A model generated the notes under the pieces. It was not told the DNA's origin and did not search any database. It saw only the letters and a list, made by a program, of their open reading frames with translations. Below are positions 1 through 6,778 of a stretch of DNA of 27,132 nucleotides, in pieces (the stretch's first letter is position 1; the number at the start of each line of letters is the position of its first letter). A program made the translations under genes and the position numbers. The stretch is from Flavobacteriaceae bacterium UBA4166 (GTDB taxonomy: Bacteria; Bacteroidota; Bacteroidia; Flavobacteriales; Flavobacteriaceae), in the NCBI GenBank assembly GCA_002379985.1, contig DFVG01000004.1, positions 1 to 27,132 on the forward strand. The letters are read 5' to 3'.

Positions 1-599
1 CCTGCCACTCTGGGGAAGTGGCGCACCGGAATTTGAATGATCCTTCCGTTTTGTAGTAAGATCATTGCGGGCAGGAAACGGTGCAGTCCCTTAAACATGG
101 GGATGCGTTTTGCGTAATCGGTTTTTATGACTTTCAAAGGGCAACCGGTATCGTCCATGCCATCGTGGGTAAACGCACGACGAATACCGTTGGCAATTTT
201 GGAAGACATATTCTTCACAAAAGAATCTTTACGATCGGCGCGTACGCCGGTGACGAGCTCGTGATTGTCAATATGTGCTAATAGTAGGTTGAAATCGTCG
301 GGAGTGGTTTGCAGATCGCTGTCGATGTACCCTAGTAACGGAGTTTCAACATGATCAAACCCAGCTTTGATCGCAGCACTGAGTCCGCGATTTTCTACAA
401 AAGAAATAAAAGAAAAGGCCTCATTTCGTTGGCAGATTATTTCGATAAGCGACTGACTATCGTCTTTAGAGCCATCATTTACAAAAAGCACTTTCGTTTT
501 CTTGGTAGCGATTTTTAAATAGGCTAGAAATTCCTGTTCTACCCGCTCAAGATTGTCTTCTTCATTGTAAACGGGAATAATGACGGTAAACTCGTACAT
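1..599 (-). CDS. Family 2 glycosyltransferase, DPM1/ArnC-like (3' end cut off by window)
   Basis: The reading frame starts at the ATG at 599 and stays open to base 1, so the carboxyl end is missing; 199 codons are visible. The N-terminus MYEFTVIIPVYNEEDNL is the classic GT-A nucleotide-binding strand of family 2 transferases. FVNDGSKDDS follows, then YIDSDLQTTPDDF, which holds the acidic metal-binding motif. Further on, GLHRFLPAM and VRHFPR are hallmarks of the dolichyl/polyprenyl-phosphate glycosyltransferase subgroup (DPM1, ArnC, GtrB). Family members move a sugar from a nucleotide donor to a polyprenyl phosphate at the inner face of the cytoplasmic membrane. The missing part might carry two C-terminal membrane helices; this cannot be checked here. 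It is transcribed divergently from the sugar-nucleotide epimerase at 694, and a TAnnTTTG element lies just upstream. The exact sugar is unknown. Confidence 0.88.
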   Translation of the reverse strand, partial: MYEFTVIIPVYNEEDNLERVEQEFLAYLKIATKKTKVLFVNDGSKDDSQSLIEIICQRNEAFSFISFVENRGLSAAIKAGFDHVETPLLGYIDSDLQTTPDDFNLLLAHIDNHELVTGVRADRKDSFVKNMSSKIANGIRRAFTHDGMDDTGCPLKVIKTDYAKRIPMFKGLHRFLPAMILLQNGRIIQIPVRHFPRVA

Positions 600-621
600 A
601 AGAGATCGCAGATTATCCTTG

Positions 622-629
622 CAAAAGTA
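622..629 (-). promoter_or_regulatory. Bacteroidota-type -7 promoter element for the glycosyltransferase
   Basis: Read on the minus strand this is TACTTTTG, an exact match to the TAnnTTTG element recognised by the main Bacteroidota sigma factor. It sits about 23 bases before the ATG at 599, leaving a short leader. A good TTG at -33 is not obvious, so the call rests on the -7 element and its placement. Confidence 0.45.
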
Positions 630-693
630 TTTCTTTTTTACAGAATACCTAGAACGGTAAAAAAATGGTTTCTTTGTATGTTGAAACGGACGT

Positions 694-1635
694 ATGAAAG
701 CATTAGTTACCGGAGCCGCCGGATTCATTGGATCACACACCGCACAGCGACTACAAACGATGGGTTGTGAAGTGATCGCCATTGATAATTTTTCTCCGTA
801 CTACGATCCAGAACTTAAAAAACGGAATGCTTCAGCTTTGTCAGAACAGGGGATCGAGGTGCAGCAATTGGATCTCCGACTTTCAAAGTTAGAGGAACTT
901 TTAGCTCAAGAATTTACTCATATTTTTCACTTTGCAGCACAACCCGGGATTGCGGCAACGAGCACGTTTCGTGATTATTACGAAAATAATGTGTTGGCCA
1001 CCCATCGCTTGCTAGAGGGCTTAGAAGCTGTCTCTCAGCCGCCTTATTTTGTTAATATGGCCACCTCCTCTATTTATGGATTAGAGGCTACAATGACCGA
1101 AGAAGAAGCTCCTAATCCGGCTTCTTGGTACGGGGTTACTAAATTAGCGGCAGAACAATTGGTGTTGGCGTATACGCGCCGAGGATTGTTACAAGGAACC
1201 TCACTGCGGTTGTATTCGGTATATGGACCTAGAGAGCGTCCGGACAAGCTGTATACGCGATTGATAGATTGTGGGTTGAACAAGAAACCATTTCCTTTGT
1301 TTGAAGGGAGTGAGGATCATTTGCGGAGTTTTACCTATGTGCAGGATATCGTAGATGGTATTGTGAGCGTTTTAGGTAAAGAAAAGGAGTGTAATGGCGA
1401 GGTCTTTAATTTAGGTACCGAAGAGGAGAACAGTACGGCAACCGGCATTGCTACCGTTGAAGAAATTCTTGGAACTAACATTGAAGTAGCTATCCAACCC
1501 CCACGCCCGGGAGATCAATCCCGAACCAAGGCGAATATTGACAAGGCCAGAAAAATCCTTGGGTACAATCCGCAAACGTCGTTAAAAACAGGTCTAGAAG
1601 CGCAAGTTGCGTGGTTCAAAGCACAATTTATGTAG
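694..1635 (+). CDS. NAD-dependent sugar-nucleotide epimerase, UDP-glucuronate 4-epimerase-like
   Basis: This is a 313-residue extended short-chain dehydrogenase/reductase. The Rossmann dinucleotide motif GAAGFIG is at residues 7-13. It is followed by DNFSPYYDPELKKR, the DN..YYD..LK pattern typical of UDP-glucuronate 4-epimerases rather than UDP-glucose 4-epimerases. The catalytic Ser lies in ATSSIYG and the Tyr/Lys pair in YGVTK. LRLYSVYGPRERPD and HLRSFTYVQD are substrate-domain motifs of the family. The expected reaction is interconversion of UDP-glucuronate and UDP-galacturonate through a 4-keto intermediate in the cytoplasm, supplying surface glycans. Its last 8 bases overlap the end of the convergent meaB gene. 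It is divergent from a glycosyltransferase but about 14 kb from the capsule locus. The closest alternative is another NDP-sugar epimerase or dehydratase. Confidence 0.82.
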   Translation: MKALVTGAAGFIGSHTAQRLQTMGCEVIAIDNFSPYYDPELKKRNASALSEQGIEVQQLDLRLSKLEELLAQEFTHIFHFAAQPGIAATSTFRDYYENNVLATHRLLEGLEAVSQPPYFVNMATSSIYGLEATMTEEEAPNPASWYGVTKLAAEQLVLAYTRRGLLQGTSLRLYSVYGPRERPDKLYTRLIDCGLNKKPFPLFEGSEDHLRSFTYVQDIVDGIVSVLGKEKECNGEVFNLGTEEENSTATGIATVEEILGTNIEVAIQPPRPGDQSRTKANIDKARKILGYNPQTSLKTGLEAQVAWFKAQFM

Positions 1636-2713
1636 CCATGGAAAGCAAGTATTCGGCCGCTTCGAAAGGCGTGGTTTCCTGTTGGTGAATTTTTTTTAGT
1701 TGTTCTTCGAATGCTTTCTGAATGTCGGGACGGTTGAAGAACTGCTGCTGTAGGGTATTCTCAATGGTTTGAAGCAACCAAAACCGATTTTGTTGTTTCC
1801 GTTTTTCTGAAAAATAGCCGTTGTCCTTTACGATCTCCAAGTATTCCTGAAGCGATTTCCAAACCGCATCAATCCCTTCGTTATTCAAAGCACTACAAGT
1901 CATAGCTTTTGGGGCCCATTGACTTTCCTTAGGCGGAAACAAATGCAACGCACGGTTAAATTCGGTTCGTGCTAGTTTTGCTGCTTTTATATTATCGCCG
2001 TCCGCTTTGTTAATTACGATGGCGTCCGCCATTTCCATGATGCCACGTTTCATGCCCTGTAGTTCATCTCCAGCGCCTGCTAATTTTAGCAACAAAAAGA
2101 AGTCGGTCATAGAATGCACGGCCGTTTCGCTTTGACCCACGCCAACAGTTTCAATAATAATGGTTTCGAACCCTGCGGCTTCACAAAGAATAATGGCTTC
2201 TCGTGTTTTTCGGGCAACACCTCCTAAAGAACTTCCGCTGGAAGAAGGGCGAATATAGGCGTTTGAATCTTTCACTAAAGCTTCCATTCGGGTTTTGTCC
2301 CCTAAGATGCTTCCTCGGCTCACGGTACTACTGGGGTCTACGGCGAGCACGGCGACGCGATGTCCGTTTTGGGTAAGGTGGGTTCCGAAGCGTTCAATAA
2401 AGGTGCTTTTTCCCACTCCGGGTACCCCTGTGATTCCGATTCGAAAAGAGGGAACGGTATGTTGGAGACATTGCTGTAGTAATGTCTTACTGATGTGTTG
2501 ATGTTGTTTCGCTTCACTTTCAATGAGGGTTATGGCTTTGCTGAGCGCAGTGGTATTTCCGGATGTGAGCTCACCCACTAATGATTCTATTGAGACCACC
2601 TGCTTTCGTTTTTGTTTAATCGCGGTGGCTGCTTTCTCGCTAAGGTGTTTGGGTGGGTTGTTCACTCCATCTTTTTCTGAAAGGGCATCGGTATCATTCT
2701 TCTTTTCCGCCAT
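1628..2713 (-). CDS. meaB: Methylmalonyl-CoA mutase-associated GTPase MeaB (ArgK/MMAA family)
   Basis: This 361-residue protein is a SIMIBI-class P-loop GTPase. The P-loop GVPGVGKST is at residues 96-104. AVDPSSTVSRGSILGDKTRM carries the Mg-binding Asp and switch region, GVGQSE is the next conserved motif, and NKADGDN gives guanine specificity. MeaB chaperones adenosylcobalamin-dependent methylmalonyl-CoA mutase: it gates cofactor loading and protects against inactivation. The first 40 or so residues are a charged extension of low complexity. No mutase gene is in the window, but a PduO-type cobalamin adenosyltransferase lies at 10656-11228, so the host very likely uses adenosylcobalamin. The start at 2713 is the first ATG of the frame; the extension makes a later start possible. 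The gene converges on the epimerase with an 8-base overlap. Confidence 0.93.
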   Translation of the reverse strand: MAEKKNDTDALSEKDGVNNPPKHLSEKAATAIKQKRKQVVSIESLVGELTSGNTTALSKAITLIESEAKQHQHISKTLLQQCLQHTVPSFRIGITGVPGVGKSTFIERFGTHLTQNGHRVAVLAVDPSSTVSRGSILGDKTRMEALVKDSNAYIRPSSSGSSLGGVARKTREAIILCEAAGFETIIIETVGVGQSETAVHSMTDFFLLLKLAGAGDELQGMKRGIMEMADAIVINKADGDNIKAAKLARTEFNRALHLFPPKESQWAPKAMTCSALNNEGIDAVWKSLQEYLEIVKDNGYFSEKRKQQNRFWLLQTIENTLQQQFFNRPDIQKAFEEQLKKIHQQETTPFEAAEYLLSMAT

Positions 2714-2802
2714 GCGTGAAATTTATGACAATTTTATGAATAAGGGTTTCTTAAAAATACGCAACCTTGGTATATTGATTATTCAATTCTAATAAAATAA
2801 TC

Positions 2803-3237
2803 ATGAAAACATTATATGAAGGAATTTCTACTGCAACCGGCGGAAGAAAGGGCCATGTGAAGAGCGATAACGGACCGATAGATCTTGAATTATCCGTTCC
2901 CAAATCAATGGGCGGAGACGGGGGCGATGGCGCGAATCCTGAACAGCTGTTTGGGTGTGCGTATGCGGCTTGTTTTGGGGGTGCGGTTCAATCGGTGGCC
3001 GAATCTGAAGATATTAATATCGATGCCGAAAACCTAAGCGTGAAAGCGACTATTGGTTTTTGCAAAGATAAAGAGGGCTTTTTCTTAGAGGCTACCTTAG
3101 ATGTTTACATCCCAAATGTAGATACTGAAACAGGTGAGATGCTAGTAAATAAAGCACACGAAGTGTGTCCGTTTTCGAAAGCCACGCGCGACAATATTAC
3201 TGTGAATCTTAATCTTTTGGTCGACGACGATGAATAA
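2803..3237 (+). CDS. ohr: Organic hydroperoxide resistance protein, OsmC/Ohr family
   Basis: This 144-residue protein matches the length and layout of Ohr. The N-terminal strand region MKTLYEGISTATGGRKGHV is characteristic. The two redox cysteines lie in YAACFGG (about residue 59) and HEVCPFSKATR (about residue 124), and NPEQLFGCAYAACF is the usual Ohr context. Ohr reduces organic hydroperoxides, including fatty acid hydroperoxides, with thiols and works as a cytoplasmic homodimer. No OhrR/MarR-type repressor gene is adjacent, so its regulation cannot be read from this window. It forms a single-gene unit: an 89-base divergent spacer separates it from meaB, and a strong palindromic terminator follows. 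There is no clear Shine-Dalgarno sequence; the AT-rich leader is typical of Bacteroidota. Confidence 0.93.
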   Translation: MKTLYEGISTATGGRKGHVKSDNGPIDLELSVPKSMGGDGGDGANPEQLFGCAYAACFGGAVQSVAESEDINIDAENLSVKATIGFCKDKEGFFLEATLDVYIPNVDTETGEMLVNKAHEVCPFSKATRDNITVNLNLLVDDDE

Positions 3238-3258
3238 TCGATCCCATGGATACGTATA

Positions 3259-3290
3259 AAAAAGCCGAAGTTTTAAAACTTCGGCTTTTT
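3259..3290. terminator. Bidirectional intrinsic terminator between ohr and the DUF2383-like gene
   Basis: A perfect inverted repeat with 16-base arms meets at 3274/3275. The core AAAAAGCCGAAG pairs with CTTCGGCTTTTT. The arms carry A-runs on the left and T-runs on the right, so RNA read in either direction ends with a U-tract. It lies in the convergent gap between ohr and the minus-strand gene ending at 3316 and serves both. Confidence 0.92.
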
Positions 3291-3315
3291 AATTTTATAA
3301 GAATATGCGTTTTCA

Positions 3316-3876
3316 CTAAATCGCTCTCATCTGGATGATGCGTGCATCGTTATCATCGTCATCATCTTCCTGTGAACCATCAGATAGCACTTCTTCTGCA
3401 TCACTTGCTTTCTTCTTGCCATGATCTTTAAAGTGGTTCTTTTTGTGTTGTTCTGCCTGCTTTAAATACCATTGGATCTTTTTTCGATGTTTATATAACA
3501 TCTCTAAAATAGGCTCTGGAAGTGCCTCTTCCTTCAACATGTCTGAAATCTTCGTCACGATTCCTTTATCGCGGGCCATTCCTTCCGCCAGCATATCGAC
3601 CGCATCATAATTCTCTAAGGCCTCTTTGATCTCGTTCCACGTGCGATCGGTATTCCCTTTTTCAACGTCCAACTCAAGCGGTTCAATATCTCGTGAACTC
3701 AATTGGTTGGAGATATCATTCGCAATGCGATTCCGTTCGGTCGCCATATAGTTCATAAATCGCTTAAGGTCGGTCGTCTGTGCGTCTTATGCAGCATTAT
3801 AATAATATTGTTCAGCTCTAAAACAAGCCACCATTAATCGATTCAGTCGATCAAAATCTTTGTATTTTTCTTTCAT
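3316..3876 (-). pseudogene. DUF2383/PA2169-like four-helix-bundle protein broken by an in-frame TAA
   Basis: The uninterrupted frame begins at the ATG at 3756 (146 residues), but the same frame continues upstream to an ATG at 3876. Read through, it gives MKEKYKDFDRLNRLM, then AEQYYYNAA, a TAA stop at 3789-3787, then DAQTTDLKRF joined directly to MNYMATERNRIA. The joined 186-codon product looks like a DUF2383 (PA2169) ferritin-like bundle: a first helix of the form LN.L......AE..Y.NAA.DA, then LK.F....A.ERN.IA, an acidic middle, and LPEPILEMLYKHRKKIQ near the end. This family is linked to stress but has no settled function. The C-terminus is a poly-Asp tail. One base change (CAA, GAA or AAA to TAA) explains the stop. 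Either the gene is dead or translation restarts at 3756 or 3747. The upstream ATG has a GAGGG-like sequence before it. Confidence 0.7.
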
Positions 3877-3943
3877 AACCCTCACTTAATTCTATCTAAA
3901 TGTACAACAAAAGAGGTTCCAAAGAACGCTACTTAGTTATATT

Positions 3944-3962
3944 TTAACTTAAAAAAAGTTAA
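3944..3962. repeat. Inverted repeat upstream of the ECF operon promoter
   Basis: TTAACTT and AAGTTAA are 7-base arms separated by five A residues. The repeat ends six bases before the GAAAC of the proposed ECF promoter. Its position suits an operator or a weak hairpin, but its AT-rich make-up means chance is possible. Confidence 0.35.
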
Positions 3963-3968
3963 TATTTT

Positions 3969-3993
3969 GAAACACGCGAAATAATCACTCGTC
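3969..3993 (+). promoter_or_regulatory. Candidate ECF-sigma promoter (GAAAC-N16-CGTC), probably autoregulatory
   Basis: GAAAC at 3969-3973 and CGTC at 3990-3993 are separated by 16 bases. This is the usual geometry of ECF promoters, which have an AAC-containing -35 and a CGTC-type -10. Transcription would begin near 4000, about 28 bases before the sigma gene start. ECF sigma factors commonly drive their own operon; that this one uses this site is inferred. Confidence 0.5.
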
Positions 3994-4028
3994 TTTAACC
4001 CGAACAGCAACCAAAAAAACCATCAAGT

Positions 4029-4571
4029 TTGTCGAACCAACTACTTGTTGAGCAGTGTAAAAAGCATGACCGAAAGGCCCAAATGGCCTTGTACAATCAA
4101 TATTGTGACGGAATGTATATCGTGGCTTGCAGGTATTTGAACGACACGGCTGCGGCAGAGGATGCCATGCAAGATGCTTTTATCAAAGCATTTTCAAAGT
4201 TAGAACAGTTTCAAGGAGACGTCACTTTTGGAGCGTGGTTAAAACGCATTGTCATCAATACCTGCCTGGATGTGCTGAAGGCACGAAAACTGGAAACACA
4301 CCCTGTAAATGAAGAGACACTTTCTATTGTGCAGGATGATAACTGGAGCGTGCCCGATGCCACCACCGTTTCGGAAGTAAAAGATGCGATTGCAGCGCTT
4401 CCGGAGAATTATCGTGTAGTAGTAACACTGTTCCTGTTGGAAGGCTACGATCATCAAGAGATCTCAGAAGTACTTGGGATTTCTGAAAGTGCCTCAAGAA
4501 CGAACCTGCATCGCGGTAAAAATAAATTAAAAGAAACCTTAAAGCATTTGCAATATGGCACAGGATATTAG
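4029..4571 (+). CDS. RNA polymerase ECF-type sigma-70 factor
   Basis: This 180-residue protein has the two conserved sigma domains only. Region 2 spans about residues 20-90, with YNQYCDGMYIVACRYL, the acidic AEDAMQDAFIKAF and FGAWLKRIVINTCLD. Region 4 spans about 118-175, with ALPENYRVVVTLFLLEGYDHQ and the helix-turn-helix EISEVLGISESASRTNLHRG. The start is a TTG at 4029 (MSNQLLVEQCKKHDRKAQ), chosen because the N-terminal EQCKK.DRKAQ segment is conserved in flavobacterial homologues; the next in-frame ATG at 4083 would cut it away. It would redirect RNA polymerase to a stress or envelope regulon. Its 3' end overlaps the next gene by 17 bases, so the two are translationally coupled. A likely self-recognised promoter lies upstream. 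Confidence 0.92.
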   Translation: MSNQLLVEQCKKHDRKAQMALYNQYCDGMYIVACRYLNDTAAAEDAMQDAFIKAFSKLEQFQGDVTFGAWLKRIVINTCLDVLKARKLETHPVNEETLSIVQDDNWSVPDATTVSEVKDAIAALPENYRVVVTLFLLEGYDHQEISEVLGISESASRTNLHRGKNKLKETLKHLQYGTGY

Positions 4572-5157
4572 ATCCCTCTTGAAAGAGGATACTTCGGAAC
4601 CACCGAAGCTTTCAAAAGGACATGAAGCACGATTTGAAGCCCGTCTACAAACTGCCTTTTCTGAAAAGAAGAAACCATCTAACAATACTACTTTCTTTTT
4701 CATGAAAATAGCGGCCGTAGGGTTGGTACTGATCACCTTGGGTATTTTTGGATACCAATCCTTGACCAAGGATGAAACAACGCCTGCTATTGTGGATACT
4801 ACAACAGAGCAAACCGATACGCCACTCACACCGCAGATTACTCTGGGAGACCTTTCTCCTGACCTGAAAAAGGTGGAGGAGTTCTATACTGCCGGGATCA
4901 ATGTACAATTGGCTTCTTTGGAAACTTCCGAAGAGAACAAAGACCTTATCGACGGCTATATGAAGCGATTGAGCGATCTGGATGCGGAATATACACGATT
5001 AACAGAAGAACTTAACACGCTGGGCCCAACAGAAGCGACCATCAACGCCCTTATAGATAATTTGAAACTACGTTTGGAATTGCTGTTCAAACTGAAAAAC
5101 AAATTAAAAGAACTAAAAGAAACAGATGATGAAAAATATATCAATATGGAAGCATAG
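4555..5157 (+). CDS. Single-pass membrane protein, candidate anti-sigma factor of the ECF operon
   Basis: This 200-residue protein has a cytoplasmic N-terminal part of about 50 residues, one membrane span at about 51-68 (KIAAVGLVLITLGIFGYQSL), a Thr-rich linker, and an outer part of about 100 residues predicted to be helical and coiled-coil (GYMKRLSDLDAEYTRLTEEL, then a Leu/Lys-rich end). The short N-terminal GHEARFEARL motif recurs in Bacteroidota proteins encoded after ECF sigma genes. I see no zinc-binding HxxxCxxC motif of the classic ZAS anti-sigma family. The role is inferred from position and topology: it starts inside the sigma gene and ends inside the next gene. It could instead be an envelope stress sensor without direct sigma binding. 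The start at 4555 is the first ATG of the frame. Confidence 0.72.
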   Translation: MAQDIRSLLKEDTSEPPKLSKGHEARFEARLQTAFSEKKKPSNNTTFFFMKIAAVGLVLITLGIFGYQSLTKDETTPAIVDTTTEQTDTPLTPQITLGDLSPDLKKVEEFYTAGINVQLASLETSEENKDLIDGYMKRLSDLDAEYTRLTEELNTLGPTEATINALIDNLKLRLELLFKLKNKLKELKETDDEKYINMEA

Positions 5158-6706
5158 TTTTTTGTTGAGCGTCGCCTTGATCCTTTCGGGAGCGTCGTTT
5201 GCACAAAAAAAATACGTGGAGACCTTTAGTGTGGGAGACGATGTGTTGGTTTCGGTCAATACCAGTCATACACACGTGGTTTTTGAAACGTGGAACAAAG
5301 ATGTGGTGGAAGTGGAAGCCCGTATCGAAGGTGAAAACCTTTCCGCAGCACAGAAAAAAGAAATCTTTGACAATTGGGATTTTGATATCCTTGGAAACAG
5401 TAAAAAAGTAGTGATCACCTCTCATGCCGCAGGTTGGAATGGAATGGAATCACTATCCGGATTAGGCGCATTGAAATCACTGGAAAGTTTGAAAGTGCTG
5501 GAACAACTTCCTGAAATGCCTATTCTGAAAGATCTAACAACCATGAATTTTGATGTGGTAGTGCCAGACGTGCCCGATTATGAAGAAATGCCAAATTGGC
5601 CTTTTACAAAAGAACGAGCAAGCATTCACTACAAAGATGGCTACACGAACTTCAACTTTAACAATAACGGAAGCTATGTATTCGATAAGTCGGAATACGA
5701 ACGCAACAAGCAGTCGTATGTCGATAAGTTGAACCGTAAGTACAAGAGTAATGTAACCGTGAAGCAAACCGATCGTTGGTTGAGCGAAGTAGATGAATGG
5801 GCCGAAGGTTTTGAAAAGGTTATGGAAGCTTGGGGAGAAGATTTTGGAGCGAAATTTAGCAGTCAGTTTGGTCCTGAATTTGAAAAGAAGATGGAAGCTT
5901 GGGGGGAAAATCTCGGGAAGCAAATGGAAGCCTGGGGTGAAGAATTTGGAAAAGAATTCGAGAAAGAAATGGAAGCTTGGGGTGAGAACTTTGGGCGTGA
6001 AATGGAAGCCTGGGCCGAGCAATTTGACGAAGGGCCGCACGGTAAAAAGCACAACGTGAAAGCGTATATTTTGAAAGATAAGGATGGAAAAAAGGTACAT
6101 CCTGATGTACGCAAGACTATTATTATTAAGATGCCAAAAGGCGGTAAGACCGATATTAACGTGCGTCACGGAGAGGTGAAAATGGCAGACGCCTACAACG
6201 TACGTGCAAAACTGAATTACGCAGCATTAACAGCCAATAGCATTGATGGGGGGAGTACCCTCATCAATGCGGCCTATGCGCCGGTGTACATCAACAAATG
6301 GAACAACGGATCCTTGGATGTGGATTATGTGGAAGATTGTAAGCTGAATGAAGTGGAAAATATTGTGTTGAAAGCCAACTCCAGTAATGTGCAGATCAAT
6401 ATCTTAGATCGGGAAGCGTTGTTGCAAGGCTCCTTCGGAAACTTATTTATCAATAAGGTAGCAAAAGATTTCAAAGTGGTGGATATTGTTCTTGACAATA
6501 CCAATGCTACCATTATGCTTCCGGATGCGGGATTCGATTTCTATTTTAACGGAAGAAAGACCCGCTTACTGCATCCTAAATCGTTAAAATTAGACCAAAC
6601 AAATACCGGAAACCGCGTGCTACTTCGCGGCTATCACAAGGCTCAAAACAATACAGCATCTTTCAAAATTGACGCCCGCTACAGCGACGTTACCCTAAAA
6701 AATTAA
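5126..6706 (+). CDS. Exported DUF4097-like protein with a MEAWGE helical repeat domain
   Basis: This 526-residue product has a signal peptide at residues 1-27 (SFLLSVALILSGASFA then QKKY). An N-terminal beta-rich segment of about 80 residues has VETFSVGDDVLVSVNTSH. A middle segment names no domain I know. Residues 222-302 hold repeated MEAWGE units. The C-terminal half, about 325-525, is a beta-solenoid-like DUF4097-type region, with MPKGGKTDINVRHGEVKM, YAALTANSIDGG and YAPVYINKWNNGSL. It probably sits in the periplasm or at the outer membrane. It is the third gene of the ECF operon and its start overlaps the preceding gene by 32 bases; a second ATG follows at once (5129). DUF4097 proteins often accompany ECF sigma/anti-sigma pairs in this phylum, but their biochemical role is not known to me. 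A hairpin terminator follows the stop codon. Confidence 0.82.
   Translation: MMKNISIWKHSFLLSVALILSGASFAQKKYVETFSVGDDVLVSVNTSHTHVVFETWNKDVVEVEARIEGENLSAAQKKEIFDNWDFDILGNSKKVVITSHAAGWNGMESLSGLGALKSLESLKVLEQLPEMPILKDLTTMNFDVVVPDVPDYEEMPNWPFTKERASIHYKDGYTNFNFNNNGSYVFDKSEYERNKQSYVDKLNRKYKSNVTVKQTDRWLSEVDEWAEGFEKVMEAWGEDFGAKFSSQFGPEFEKKMEAWGENLGKQMEAWGEEFGKEFEKEMEAWGENFGREMEAWAEQFDEGPHGKKHNVKAYILKDKDGKKVHPDVRKTIIIKMPKGGKTDINVRHGEVKMADAYNVRAKLNYAALTANSIDGGSTLINAAYAPVYINKWNNGSLDVDYVEDCKLNEVENIVLKANSSNVQINILDREALLQGSFGNLFINKVAKDFKVVDIVLDNTNATIMLPDAGFDFYFNGRKTRLLHPKSLKLDQTNTGNRVLLRGYHKAQNNTASFKIDARYSDVTLKN
5789..6031 (+). repeat. In-frame MEAWGE repeat array (six units)
   Basis: Five copies of MEAWGE or MEAWAE begin at 5822, 5891, 5924, 5969 and 6002, preceded by a degenerate unit (VDEWAEGFEKV) at 5789. 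Unit lengths are 11, 23, 11, 15, 11 and 10 residues. Units share a Trp, a following Gly/Phe pair and flanking Glu/Lys. The DNA of the copies differs mainly at third codon positions, so they are conserved as protein. Spacings of 11 and 15 place Trp and Phe on one helix face. Confidence 0.9.
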
Positions 6707-6743
6707 ACGCCTTACTTATTTCTAAAGTAAGGCGTTCTTTCCC
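6706..6743. terminator. Hairpin terminator between the ECF operon and secA
   Basis: The 12-base arms AACGCCTTACTT (6706-6717) and AAGTAAGGCGTT (6725-6736) enclose a 7-base loop. On the plus strand the hairpin is followed by a pyrimidine stretch. On the minus strand it is followed by TTTAATTTTTTAG, a better U-tract, so it can serve both convergent units. It begins at the last base of the plus-strand stop codon. Confidence 0.82.
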
Positions 6744-6778
6744 TCTTCTTTCGCATCGGTTCCGATGCCTTTTTTATG

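Noticed and set aside
1628..1635. Eight-base convergent overlap of the epimerase and meaB considered as a frameshift or assembly problem.
   Set aside because: Both proteins have normal length and C-termini; short convergent overlaps are common in compact genomes.
5534..6169. A 211-codon minus-strand frame opposite the repeat-containing exported protein.
   Set aside because: Its phenylalanine-rich repeats are the complement of the MEAWGE codons; there is no plausible fold or start signal.
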